The notes under the pieces: model-generated
What the model was told of the DNA's origin: nothing
The model's database searches: none
What the model saw: the letters and a program-made list of their open reading frames with translations, nothing else
Part shown: piece by piece, positions 1 to 7,143 of the stretch
Numbering within the stretch: position 1 is the stretch's first letter
Layout of the letters: each line of letters begins with the position of its first letter
Source of the DNA: Alphaproteobacteria bacterium
GTDB lineage: Bacteria; Pseudomonadota; Alphaproteobacteria; Rhodobacterales; Rhodobacteraceae
Length of the DNA stretch: 10,918 nt
Reading direction: 5' to 3'
NCBI GenBank assembly: GCA_030424705.1
Contig: JAUHWJ010000024.1
Coordinates: forward strand, 1 to 10,918
Made by a program: the position numbers and the translations under genes

Positions 1-1
1 T

Positions 2-811
2 CTGGAAGATGGCACGTTCGTCGAGTTCGGGCCCGGAAAGATCGAGGTCACCTACCCTGACGGAACGCAGGAGGAGATCGAGAACGGGATCTATGAACGC
101 TACGACGCCCGCGACAGGACCGTTGAGGAACGCGTGGCGACTGCATCCGATCTCTCGCGGCTTGAGGCTCTTGTCCCATCCGAGTTCCGCAATCCGCCCG
201 AGGATGTGCCAATGACGGGCGACGCCGGCCCCGACCGGATGCGCGGAGACGGAACGGATGACCGGATGTTCGGCGAAGCCGGCGACGACCGCCTCGTCGG
301 CCGCGGCGGCGACGATACGCTGCAGGGCGGGGCGGGCGAAGACAGTATTCTGGGCGGCCTCGGCGACGACAGCCTGGAGGGCGGCGCGGACGATGACCTC
401 CTCCGCGGAGGACAGGGGCGCGACGCCCTCTTGGGAAACGAGGGCGGCGACCGTCTCTTGGGCGGCGGCGGGGACGACATCCTCCTCGGCGGGGACGGTC
501 GAGACCGCATGAACGGCGGCCGCGGGGATGACACGATCGACGGCGGCGCGGGCGCGGACGTCTACCGGGGCGGTCAGGGAGCCGACCTCTTCGTCTTCGC
601 GGCGGACGGCGCGAGGGACGTCTTGCGGGACTTCAGGCCCGGCGAAGATGTCATCGACCTTTCCGCCTTCGGCCTTGCGGGGTTCCCGGAGGTCCTGGAC
701 GGCGCGTTCGACAGGAACGGAGGCGTCGTTCTCGATCTCGGCGGCGGCGATCTCATCCGGCTGGCGCGGGTGGAGCGCGAGGCGCTTTCCGAAGGGGACT
801 TCGTCTTCTGA
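2..811 (+). CDS. RTX calcium-binding protein, C-terminal part (5' end outside window)
   Basis: Probably a secreted RTX protein that folds on binding calcium outside the cell. The frame is open from base 2, so the gene starts upstream of the window; 269 residues are visible. The first 44 or so look like real protein and resemble a segment I associate with alphaproteobacterial RTX proteins, so the GTG at 134 is probably not the true start. Residues 73-198 are 14 consecutive GGxGxDxLx nonapeptides, the calcium-binding beta-roll. After them come a DxLRDFRPGEDVIDLS segment, as in the C-terminal domain of serralysin-type proteins, and a hydrophobic end (EGDFVF), both typical of type I secretion substrates. 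No catalytic domain is visible and no secretion ABC transporter lies in the window, so the job of the full protein is unknown. It converges on the helicase gene, 25 bases away. Confidence 0.85.
   Translation: MEDGTFVEFGPGKIEVTYPDGTQEEIENGIYERYDARDRTVEERVATASDLSRLEALVPSEFRNPPEDVPMTGDAGPDRMRGDGTDDRMFGEAGDDRLVGRGGDDTLQGGAGEDSILGGLGDDSLEGGADDDLLRGGQGRDALLGNEGGDRLLGGGGDDILLGGDGRDRMNGGRGDDTIDGGAGADVYRGGQGADLFVFAADGARDVLRDFRPGEDVIDLSAFGLAGFPEVLDGAFDRNGGVVLDLGGGDLIRLARVEREALSEGDFVF
218..595 (+). repeat. RTX repeat tract, 14 x 27 bp
   Basis: Fourteen nonapeptide units run without interruption (126 residues, 378 bp). Each begins with Gly, and most have Asp at positions 5-6 and a hydrophobic residue at position 8, consistent with a calcium-binding parallel beta-roll. 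The units have diverged at DNA level, and several have substitutions of the second Gly or the first Asp (for example GNEGGDRLL). Confidence 0.9.
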
Positions 812-813
812 GA

Positions 814-828
814 CCGGCCCGGGGCCGG
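814..828. terminator. Possible bidirectional terminator between convergent genes
   Basis: A perfect inverted repeat, CCGGCCC-G-GGGCCGG, lies in the 25-base gap between the RTX gene stop and the helicase stop. As RNA it would fold with a small loop on either strand. There is no T-run on either side, so it may only slow the polymerase or protect 3' ends. Confidence 0.35.
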
Positions 829-836
829 CGGTATCG

Positions 837-2309
837 CTAACCGAGGTCGGCGATGCCGAGCGCCCGCGCCGGCCGCGCCATGCGGTAGCGGGAGACCCAG
901 ATGAGCTTCTGTTCCGCGCGGGTCACGGCGACATAGGCGAGCCGGCGCCAGAGCGGGACGCCGGCCTCCATGCGCCCGGCTTGCGAGGCGGCGAAGAGGT
1001 CGGGCGCGAAGACCTGCACGGCGGGCCATTGCGAACCCTGCGCCTTGTGGATCGTCGTCGCTGCGCCATGGACGAAGGCGGCCCCCATCCGCGCGGCGGA
1101 AAGGATCGCGGGCTCCTCCCGGTCCGGCGACTCGATCTTGATGATCGCCGCAGCGCTCACCGTCGGCGCCTCGGCGCCGACGACATGGAGCCGCGCGAAG
1201 CCGGGCTTGCCGCCGGGGCCGACATAGATCGCCTGCGCGCCCTTGATGAGCCCCCGCGCCTCGAGGTCGATCCGCTTCTTCCGGTGCTTCAGCGGCAGTT
1301 CGATCCCGTCGCAGATCAGCGGCTCGCCGGGGAGGAGCGAATCCTCCGGCGCGCCGTGCGAGGCGCGGAAGGCCTGGATCAGCCGCAGCCGCGTCGCGTT
1401 CCGCCAGACGAGCATCGGCGCGCGGGCCATCAGGTCCGGGTCGGCGCGGGGGGCGACCACGATGCGATCGTCCCGCGCCGCGATCCGCTCCACCTCCCGC
1501 TCGAACTCCTCGAAGCCTATCCCGTCCCTCAGGGCATGGGCGAGGTCGAGGATCGGGTTGTCCGCCGTCTGCCGATGGATGCGGTGGAGATAGGGCTTCG
1601 CCGCCTCCGGCATCGCGTCGAACACCATCGCGCCGGAGGAGCCGACGGGGGCGAGCTGCGCCGGGTCGCCGAAGAGGATGAGGGTGGCGAAGATCTCCGA
1701 AAGGTCCTCGAACTGCTTCGCGTCGAGCATGGAGGCCTCATCGACAAGGGCGACGTCCAGCGGTTCGTCCCGCCTCGTCCAGCCCTTGATGAAGTCGGAG
1801 CCGGAGAGCCCGGCCATCGCCAGAGCGCCGGGGACGGAGCGGTGCTGCTCGAAGAAGGCGCGGATGCGGGCGAGCGTCGCGTCGTCGAGCCCCTCGACCT
1901 CGGGCTTCGGCGCGGCCTCGTCCGTCAGCCATTTCGCGATCTTCTCGAATTCCGGGTCGTAGACAGGAATGTAGAGGATGCGGTGGATCGTCGTGGCCGG
2001 CACGCCGCGCCCGCGGAGGACGGAGGCAGCCTTGTTGGTCGGCGCGAGCACGGCGACGCTCCGCCGCCCGCGAGCCCTGCGCGGCTCGTAGTCGCCGCCG
2101 ACCGGTTCGAGCCCCGCCTCCGCCAGCGCGCCCGCGATGTCGGCGAGGAGCGCCGTCTTGCCCGAGCCCGCCTTGCCGAGCACGGCGAGCGCCGCCGCCG
2201 GCCGCTCCGGCGCTGCCGCATGGCGGCCCGAGCCAAGGTCGATGCCGGCGCCTGCGAGCAGGGCGACGATCGCCGCGCGGGCGCGGGCCTGATCTTCGGA
2301 GAACTCCAT
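837..2309 (-). CDS. RecD-like superfamily 1 DNA helicase / AAA-family ATPase
   Basis: Probable ATP-dependent DNA helicase of superfamily 1, related to RecD, acting in DNA repair or recombination in the cytoplasm. The 490 residues show the helicase motifs in order: Walker A GKAGSGKT (45-52), motif Ia LAPTNKAA (88-95), Walker B with VDEAS (189-193), motif III LFGDPAQLAPVG (212-223), HRIHRQ (242-247), motif V TTIHKAQGSQW (418-428) and motif VI YVAVTRAEQKL (459-469), the last two in the UvrD-like C-terminal half. It is shorter than E. coli RecD and has no visible RecB-binding or nuclease domain. No recB, recC or addAB genes are in the window, so it probably acts alone. The ATG at 2309 is the furthest upstream start possible, since a stop lies three codons before it; no clear Shine-Dalgarno site precedes it. 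The exact DNA substrate cannot be read from the sequence. Confidence 0.85.
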   Translation of the reverse strand: MEFSEDQARARAAIVALLAGAGIDLGSGRHAAAPERPAAALAVLGKAGSGKTALLADIAGALAEAGLEPVGGDYEPRRARGRRSVAVLAPTNKAASVLRGRGVPATTIHRILYIPVYDPEFEKIAKWLTDEAAPKPEVEGLDDATLARIRAFFEQHRSVPGALAMAGLSGSDFIKGWTRRDEPLDVALVDEASMLDAKQFEDLSEIFATLILFGDPAQLAPVGSSGAMVFDAMPEAAKPYLHRIHRQTADNPILDLAHALRDGIGFEEFEREVERIAARDDRIVVAPRADPDLMARAPMLVWRNATRLRLIQAFRASHGAPEDSLLPGEPLICDGIELPLKHRKKRIDLEARGLIKGAQAIYVGPGGKPGFARLHVVGAEAPTVSAAAIIKIESPDREEPAILSAARMGAAFVHGAATTIHKAQGSQWPAVQVFAPDLFAASQAGRMEAGVPLWRRLAYVAVTRAEQKLIWVSRYRMARPARALGIADLG

Positions 2310-2480
2310 CGCCCGCTATTAGCCGAAGGCCGGGTCGAGCGCTATCCTCTTGGTATTGCGCCAGTTTCTAACGCAGAAGCCAAGCATGCAAATTTATAGC
2401 AACCGCGCAAAAAATGTGGAAAGAGAACAAATGCTAGACAGTTGTCAAATCTAGAGATTATAAATTCAAAACTCTTTAGC
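2310..2480. other. Spacer between helicase start and AT-rich gene
   Basis: This stretch separates two divergent genes. Base composition changes sharply at about 2393, from GC-rich to AT-rich. A TTGTCA hexamer (2442-2447) and a TATAAA (2459-2464) are present, but only 11 bases separate them, too few for a normal sigma-70 promoter. A short open frame ATG...TAG (2431-2454, 7 codons) has no support. I see no convincing promoter, RNA gene or repeat. Confidence 0.4.
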
Positions 2481-2485
2481 AGGAG
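2481..2485 (+). promoter_or_regulatory. Ribosome binding site that fixes the DUF4760 gene start
   Basis: AGGAG lies 7 bases before the ATG at 2493. This favours that ATG over the in-frame TTG at 2442, which lacks any such site. Confidence 0.75.
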
Positions 2486-2492
2486 TTTTGGC

Positions 2493-3041
2493 ATGAAAGA
2501 AGCGGAATGGAAGGAGACAGTGTCTCTGATTGTAGATATTTCTATTCCCCTTATAATGGTGGCTGGATTTTATCTGGCATTCACTCAATTGCGTGAAATC
2601 AGGAAGACACACCAAGAAAATCATGATTGGAATCGCAGAATAGCGGCGCAGGAAGCGCTTCGATCTTACCCATACTCGATTCTCTCAGCTGATCTTCAGG
2701 AGGAGTTCGATTATTTGAATAAATCAGACTCTATTTCTATAGAAAAGATTAAAGAGGCATTCGATCGAGCGCCGAATTTACAAAAGGACCTGCATCAATT
2801 GCTGAATTTTTATGAAAGCCTTGCGAGGGGTATTCATCAGCAGATATTTGATGAGGATGTTGTAAAGGCTGCGAGAATGGGGGCAATGATAAGAACAGAG
2901 AGAGCGTTTCGTAACTATATTAACAGAAGACGCGAGATATCATCTCCAAATGCTTGGTCTGACTACACAAGGATTGTATCGCACTGGCGTTCTGAAATAG
3001 AACCAAAGGTTATATTAAAAGACAAAACTGGGGGTTCCTGA
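2493..3041 (+). CDS. Single-pass membrane protein, DUF4760-like, function unknown
   Basis: A 182-residue protein of unknown function that resembles DUF4760 proteins by layout. A short N-terminal stretch leads into one hydrophobic helix (about residues 8-32). A basic and polar segment follows (REIRKTHQENHDWNRRIAAQE, in part), then a helical cytoplasmic domain with the LLNFYESLARGIH core (103-115) and a final YTRIVSHWRSEIEP (158-171) that I associate with the family. It is AT-rich: two 60-base lines I counted (2521-2580 and 2701-2760) hold 37% and 28% GC, while flanking genes are strongly GC-rich. It uses many codons rare in its neighbours (TTA, ATA, AGA). It sits on the plus strand between two minus-strand genes, as expected for a single-gene insertion. 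No partner gene, integrase or toxin-antitoxin partner is visible. The reading frame is certain; the family call is by eye. Confidence 0.75.
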   Translation: MKEAEWKETVSLIVDISIPLIMVAGFYLAFTQLREIRKTHQENHDWNRRIAAQEALRSYPYSILSADLQEEFDYLNKSDSISIEKIKEAFDRAPNLQKDLHQLLNFYESLARGIHQQIFDEDVVKAARMGAMIRTERAFRNYINRRREISSPNAWSDYTRIVSHWRSEIEPKVILKDKTGGS

Positions 3042-3064
3042 CGCGGTTTTGTACTCTGGTTATA

Positions 3065-6000
3065 CTATCTTGCTGCGGTGGCGCGGGCCTCCGCTTTCGG
3101 CAGGCGTTCGAGGATGGCGGAGAGAAGCGTGTCGCGCGCCACCGGTTTCGTCACGATCCCGTCCATCCCGGCTTCGAGGCAGGCCGCATGGTCCGCCTCC
3201 TCCGCGCTGGCCGTGAAGCCGAGGATCGCTGCGGGCTCACGGCCGGCGGTCGTCTCGGCCGTGCGGATCGCCCGCGTCGCCTCCGGCCCGGTCATGTCGG
3301 GCAGGTGCATGTCCATGAGGATCACCGCAGCCGGCTCCTCCGCCTGCGCGGCGATCGCAGGCGCCGCGGCGGCGAAGCGGCGGAGGCGGAGACCCTGCCC
3401 GCGCAGCATTGCCTCGACGATCATCGCGGTCGTATCGTTGTCCTCGACCAGCATCACGCTTGGCCCGGCGTCGCGTGTGGGGGGCTGGGCAGGGCGCGGG
3501 CCGGCGGGCGCGCCTGCCTTCGCGCCATCGGCGAGGGCGCACAGCGTCCGGGCGAGGAGTGCGCTTCGCACCGGCCGGCGCAGGACATGCGAAGGCCCGG
3601 GGCCCAGCGCCTCGATCAGGTCGCCAAGCGATTCGGGTCGCGGCTCCGCGTCGGGCGCCACGACGAGAATCGAAGGTCCGGTCCGGCTATCCCCGGCCAG
3701 CGCGCAGGCCGGAGCCGCGCCGTCCGGCCCGACGACGACGAGACGCGGCGCGGACGGCCCGGCGGCGCCGGGCGCGCAAGGCGCGGCTCCGATCCGGCGC
3801 AGCTGATCCTCCATCGCGCCGCGCCACGGATCATCCGCCGCGAGCTCGATCTCGAAGCCTTCCGGCAGGGCGGGCGCCTCGCTCTCCTCCGCAGAGCAGG
3901 CGAGCGGCGCTTCGAGATGGAAAACTGAGCCGACGCCAAGCCTTGAGGTCGCGCCGATCCGCCCGCCCATCAGCTCCGCCAGCTGTCGGCAGATCGCGAG
4001 GCCCAGCCCCGTCCCGTCTCCGGCGGAGGAGACGCGCGGCCCTTCGACCTGCTCGTAGGGCGCGAAGATGCGTTCGAGATCTTCCTCGGGCACGCCCGGC
4101 CCCGTATCCTCCACCTCGAGCCGGAGCCGCGCGCCGCCTGCTTCGTCCATCGGCGCGCGCAGCCGGACCTCGACGCGCCCGCTCGCCGTGAACTTGACCG
4201 CGTTTCCGATGAGGTTCGTCGCAATCTGCCGGATGCGGCCCGCATCGCCCCGGAGCGCGCGGGGCGCTTCCGGGTCGAACCTGAAGACAAGGTCGATCCC
4301 CTTGGCTGAAGCGGCTGCAGTGAGCAGCGCACAGACATCCTCGATCAGCTCGACCGGGTCGAACGGGGCTTCGCGCAGAGTGAGCCGTCCTTCCTCGAGC
4401 TTCGAGAAATCGAGGATGTCGTTGATGATGGCGAGCAAGGCGGCGCCCGAAGCGGCGATCAGCTCGACACCGGAGCGCTGGCTGTCCGTCATCTCGCTCT
4501 CGAGCAGAAGTTCGGACATCGAGATGACGCCGATCAATGGCGTGCGGAGTTCATGGCTGATCGAGGCCGAGAAGCGCGCTTTCGCCTCCACCGCCGCCTC
4601 CGCGCGCGCCCGGGCGCGGGTCAACTCGGAGACGTCGGTGGCGAGAATCACCAATTCGCCTCCCGGCAGCCTCCGATACCGCCGCCACGTCGTCACGCCG
4701 TCCGGATCGGTGAGATAGAATTCCCGCCCTTCCTGCATCACCGAGCGGAGGAACTCGTCCCGCCACGCCTCGGGCGTCTTGCCTGCCAGGTCGTGGCCGG
4801 CATTGCGCGCGAAGTCCAGCAGGAAGTCGGCGTATTCGGCCCCGATCCGAACCTTCACGCCGCGTTTCGCCATCCAGTCCTGATAGGCGCGATTGACGAT
4901 ACGGATCCGTCCGTCCGCCCCAACCATGGCGAAGCCGTCTTCCATGAAGTTGACGGCGTTGCGCAGCCGTTCCTCCGCGGCGGCGGCGTCGGTCACGTCG
5001 CGGGCCACGATCACGTGCATCGTTCGCGCTCCGGCGGAGTCGAGCACTGGGGTCACAGCGATGTCGGAAAGGAAGGAGCCGCCGTTCTTGCGCAGGATCT
5101 CGCTCCGGAACTCCACGGCGACATTGGTCTCCACCATGCGCCCGAGGGCGCGCATCGCCTCCGGCGAAGTCGAGTCGCCAAGGAAAAACTCGTGCAGAAC
5201 ACGGCCTTCGATTTCCGTCAGCGAATAGCCGGTCCCGTCGATCAAGGCGCGATTGGCCCATATGAGCCGTCCATCCTGGTCTGAAATGGCGATATGATCG
5301 GTCGCCTTCTCGGCCACCATCGCCAGCCGCCGCGCATTCTCCTCGCTCTCTTCGAGTTGCAGTCGCGAACGGGCGAGCTCGACCTGCGGTCGCAGGATCA
5401 ATCTTCGGCCGATGACAAGGATCAGCGCAAAGGCGATGACCAGGCCCGTCAATATGGCGAGCGAGACGACCTGCTCGACCCATTGCGCCTTTAGCCTCAT
5501 CGCCTCGATGGGCTCGATGTAGCGGATCGTCAGCCCCGTCCCGCGGATCGGCGAATCCGCAAGCAGTCTTCCGACTCCGCGCAGAACCCGCGGCTCGGAG
5601 ACCTCGAAGGGCAGGATGTAGGCGGTGCCCGCGCCAATTTGCCCGATGGCGGGGGTCGGCGCGACGCGCGCCAAACCTCCCACGCCGCCGAGCGGGCTCA
5701 CGAGCGGGGCGAAGAACATCAGGTCTTGTCCGTCAGGTGAAAGCTGGACCTCGACATGGCCTTCGGGGGCCAAGGAGTAATCTTGCGCTGCGAGCCTGCG
5801 CATCGCATCGCGCATCAGGCCGCTTGTCCCCGCCCCGATAAAGATCTCGCGCCTGTCAGGATCGAAAATCACGGCATGACGCAGTTCGGGCGAGCGGCGA
5901 AGCTCCTTGTACACGCGATAGCGGACCATGGGCGAGCCGGCGAGCCGGTTCGTGGCGTCGGTCTCCGCCACAAGCGTACGGTTCGCCACCGCGACCAGAC

Positions 6001-6169
6001 CTTCCGCCTTGCTTGCGACGTTCGACACCTGCAAGGTGTTGAGGGCGTGATCCACGGCGTATCGTGTCAGCGCGAGCCCAAGGCCGGCGGCGATGAGAAA
6101 TCCGAATCCGACGAAGAGCCCGAACAACAGGGCGGCCCTCGATCCGGCTCGCGTCGTCTCGACCGCCAT
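3065..6169 (-). CDS. Membrane hybrid histidine kinase with two PAS domains and C-terminal receiver
   Basis: Inner-membrane sensor kinase of 1034 residues that should autophosphorylate on His and pass phosphate to its own receiver Asp. Order: membrane helix (about 13-35); periplasmic sensor region (36-230); second helix (about 234-253); PAS 1 (about 284-394); PAS 2 (about 402-514); HisKA with SISHELRTPL, phospho-His 539; HATPase with N-box Asn652 and Asn656, G1 box DTGPG from Asp688, and G2 box GDGTGLGL; a receiver-like domain without a phosphoacceptor (about 772-884); and an intact receiver (904-1024) with EDN (909-911), phosphoacceptor Asp953 in LMDMHLP, Thr986 and Lys1008. No HPt domain is fused or encoded nearby, so the next relay partner and the signal are unknown. 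An upstream ATG at 6232 is open, but the one at 6169 has GGGAGG just before it and leads straight into the membrane helix. It lies 112 bases downstream of the thioesterase gene and may be co-transcribed. Nothing directly ties it to puc. Confidence 0.9.
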   Translation of the reverse strand: MAVETTRAGSRAALLFGLFVGFGFLIAAGLGLALTRYAVDHALNTLQVSNVASKAEGLVAVANRTLVAETDATNRLAGSPMVRYRVYKELRRSPELRHAVIFDPDRREIFIGAGTSGLMRDAMRRLAAQDYSLAPEGHVEVQLSPDGQDLMFFAPLVSPLGGVGGLARVAPTPAIGQIGAGTAYILPFEVSEPRVLRGVGRLLADSPIRGTGLTIRYIEPIEAMRLKAQWVEQVVSLAILTGLVIAFALILVIGRRLILRPQVELARSRLQLEESEENARRLAMVAEKATDHIAISDQDGRLIWANRALIDGTGYSLTEIEGRVLHEFFLGDSTSPEAMRALGRMVETNVAVEFRSEILRKNGGSFLSDIAVTPVLDSAGARTMHVIVARDVTDAAAAEERLRNAVNFMEDGFAMVGADGRIRIVNRAYQDWMAKRGVKVRIGAEYADFLLDFARNAGHDLAGKTPEAWRDEFLRSVMQEGREFYLTDPDGVTTWRRYRRLPGGELVILATDVSELTRARARAEAAVEAKARFSASISHELRTPLIGVISMSELLLESEMTDSQRSGVELIAASGAALLAIINDILDFSKLEEGRLTLREAPFDPVELIEDVCALLTAAASAKGIDLVFRFDPEAPRALRGDAGRIRQIATNLIGNAVKFTASGRVEVRLRAPMDEAGGARLRLEVEDTGPGVPEEDLERIFAPYEQVEGPRVSSAGDGTGLGLAICRQLAELMGGRIGATSRLGVGSVFHLEAPLACSAEESEAPALPEGFEIELAADDPWRGAMEDQLRRIGAAPCAPGAAGPSAPRLVVVGPDGAAPACALAGDSRTGPSILVVAPDAEPRPESLGDLIEALGPGPSHVLRRPVRSALLARTLCALADGAKAGAPAGPRPAQPPTRDAGPSVMLVEDNDTTAMIVEAMLRGQGLRLRRFAAAAPAIAAQAEEPAAVILMDMHLPDMTGPEATRAIRTAETTAGREPAAILGFTASAEEADHAACLEAGMDGIVTKPVARDTLLSAILERLPKAEARATAAR

Positions 6170-6173
6170 CGGC

Positions 6174-6179
6174 CCTCCC
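6174..6179 (-). promoter_or_regulatory. Ribosome binding site deciding the kinase start
   Basis: On the minus strand GGGAGG ends 4 bases before the ATG at 6169. The alternative ATG at 6232 would add 21 charged residues before the membrane helix. Confidence 0.6.
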
Positions 6180-6281
6180 GCATCTTCGCGCGCCGCCCCC
6201 GCGACGCGCCGCAGATCGTGGCGTGCGCACACCCCATATCTCCGCGACGCTACTGGTTAGGACGAACCGGTTAATCCGGGA

Positions 6282-6680
6282 TTAGCCCTGCGCGGTTCCG
6301 CGCGCGGGCAGCGGGCGCGGCTTTCCGTCGCGGTCTATTGCGACGAAGACGATCCGGCATTCGGCCACGCGCCGCTCCGCCCCGCTCTCGGCGTTGAAGA
6401 TGCGGACTTCCACGTCCAGCGTCATCGAGGTGCGCCCGAGCGCGGCGACCGAGGGGAAGATCGACACGACGTCGCCGATTCGCACCGGATGGTGGAAGCG
6501 CATCGATTCGACCGCCACCGTGGCGACCCGGCCCTCAGCCAGCCCACGCGCAAGGACAGAAGCGCCGAGATCCATCTGCCCCATGAGCCAGCCGCCGAAG
6601 ATGTCTCCGTTGGCGTTCGTGTCCGCCGGCATGGCGATGGTCTGCAGCGCGGCGCCGGGGCGTGGGCCTGATTGCGGCAT
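6282..6680 (-). CDS. Acyl-CoA thioesterase, YciA-like hotdog fold
   Basis: Cytoplasmic thioesterase that hydrolyses acyl-CoA to free acid and CoA. The 132-residue product is the usual length for the YciA/BFIT single-hotdog group. The signature NANGDIFGGWLMGQMDLGA (22-40) holds the expected catalytic Asp37; VESMRFHHPVRIGDVV (57-72) is the second conserved block of the fold. The start at 6680 is chosen because GAGGAG lies 8 bases upstream on the minus strand (6689-6694); a longer form from 6740 adds 20 unconserved, Arg-rich residues. The gene diverges from the puc operon, with 294 bases between the two starts, and is followed on its own strand by the hybrid kinase gene. Substrate chain length cannot be read from the sequence. 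Confidence 0.88.
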   Translation of the reverse strand: MPQSGPRPGAALQTIAMPADTNANGDIFGGWLMGQMDLGASVLARGLAEGRVATVAVESMRFHHPVRIGDVVSIFPSVAALGRTSMTLDVEVRIFNAESGAERRVAECRIVFVAIDRDGKPRPLPARGTAQG

Positions 6681-6804
6681 GGCTGGAGCTCCTCGCGGCC
6701 TTCGGACAAGGAACACTACGGAGCCGGAACGGCCGCGCAAGCCGCGGGTCCGCCGATCACGCCGCGATAGGGCGAGGCGTGTCTCGACCGTTCCATTCAG
6801 TGGA

Positions 6805-6822
6805 TGTCAGTTCTACTTTACA
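6805..6822 (+). promoter_or_regulatory. PpsR/CrtJ-type box 1 upstream of puc
   Basis: TGTCAGTTCTACTTTACA fits the TGT-N12-ACA consensus of the aerobic photosynthesis repressor PpsR/CrtJ. It is the upstream one of two boxes and ends just before the probable -35 element. Confidence 0.75.
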
Positions 6823-6823
6823 G

Positions 6824-6852
6824 TTGATATTGTAAATTTGAAGTGACAATCT
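6824..6852 (+). promoter_or_regulatory. Probable puc promoter (-35 TTGATA, -10 CAATCT)
   Basis: TTGATA (6824-6829, five of six bases of the sigma-70 -35 consensus) is followed after 17 bases by a poor -10, CAATCT (6847-6852). Transcription would begin near 6859, giving a leader of about 116 bases before pucB, close to the leader length I recall for puc in Rhodobacter. The -35 lies between the two PpsR-type boxes and the -10 overlaps the end of the second, so repressor binding would block both. The weak -10 suggests a need for an activator. Confidence 0.5.
6831..6848 (+). promoter_or_regulatory. PpsR/CrtJ-type box 2 upstream of puc
   Basis: TGTAAATTTGAAGTGACA is the second TGT-N12-ACA match. 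Eight bases separate it from box 1, the close spacing described for cooperative CrtJ binding at promoters such as bchC. Confidence 0.75.
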
Positions 6853-6907
6853 GAGTCTGGCGTCATCAGCCGGCCGTCGATTCCGGGGCCGCAGGGCGCA
6901 GAAGGCC

Positions 6908-6932
6908 GGCGCTCGGCCGCCAGGGCCGCGCC
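6908..6932 (+). other. Hairpin in the pucB leader
   Basis: GGCGC (6908-6912) and GGCC (6915-6918) pair with GGCC (6924-6927) and GCGCC (6928-6932). This makes a 9-bp GC stem with a 2-base bulge and a 5-base loop, ending 42 bases before the pucB start. It leaves the ribosome site free. A shorter alternative stem (6904-6908 with 6914-6918) competes with it. A role in mRNA stability is an inference. Confidence 0.35.
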
Positions 6933-6974
6933 TCCGTCGCCTTCGAACCGGGTGAGGAAAAAGAAGGAAAGCAA

Positions 6975-7130
6975 ATGGCAGACGATCCAGACAAGGTATG
7001 GCCGACCGGCCTGACGCTGAAGGAGGCGGAGGAAGTCCACTCCTACATCATCGACGGGACGCGGGTTTTCGGTGTGATCGCGATCATCGCGCATCTCCTC
7101 GTGGCCGCCTCCACGCCGTGGCTCGGCTGA
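6975..7130 (+). CDS. pucB: LH2 (B800-850) light-harvesting beta subunit
   Basis: Beta polypeptide of the peripheral antenna LH2, a single-helix inner-membrane protein that pairs with PucA in a ring and carries bacteriochlorophyll. It has 51 residues, the same length as Rhodobacter sphaeroides PucB as I remember it. The pattern is clear: EAEEVHSYIIDGTRVFG with His22, the AIIAH motif with His40 (the axial ligand of B850 bacteriochlorophyll, 18 residues after the first His), and the ending TPWLG. AAGGAA lies just upstream of the ATG in a purine-rich stretch, so translation should be strong. It is the first gene of the operon, 13 bases before pucA, consistent with equal production of both subunits. 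Confidence 0.97.
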   Translation: MADDPDKVWPTGLTLKEAEEVHSYIIDGTRVFGVIAIIAHLLVAASTPWLG

Positions 7131-7143
7131 GGGAGGGCGAGAG

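Noticed and set aside
134..136. GTG as start of the RTX gene
   Set aside because: The frame stays open to the window edge and the upstream 44 residues look like real protein.
528..2399. Long plus-strand open frame of 623 codons overlapping the end of the RTX gene and the helicase
   Set aside because: It is antisense to a helicase with all its motifs in place. Its Arg- and Pro-rich product shows no motif, as expected for GC-rich shadow frames.
2442..2492. TTG as start of the DUF4760-like gene
   Set aside because: There is no ribosome site before it, while the ATG at 2493 has AGGAG at ideal distance.
3024..3050. AAAACTG / CGGTTTT stem at the end of the DUF4760-like gene as a terminator
   Set aside because: It has a weak A-T stem, a 13-base loop and overlaps coding sequence; the T-run is used up in the stem.
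6252..6271. ACTGGTT / AACCGGT inverted repeat containing the AACCGGTT palindrome, between thioesterase and kinase genes
   Set aside because: It is short, has a mismatch when read on the minus strand and lacks a T-run; chance is a sufficient explanation.
6824..6841. FNR/FnrL site starting at TTGAT
   Set aside because: The second half, which should be ATCAA after four bases, reads TAAAT, so only a half-site is present; the bases are better explained as a -35.
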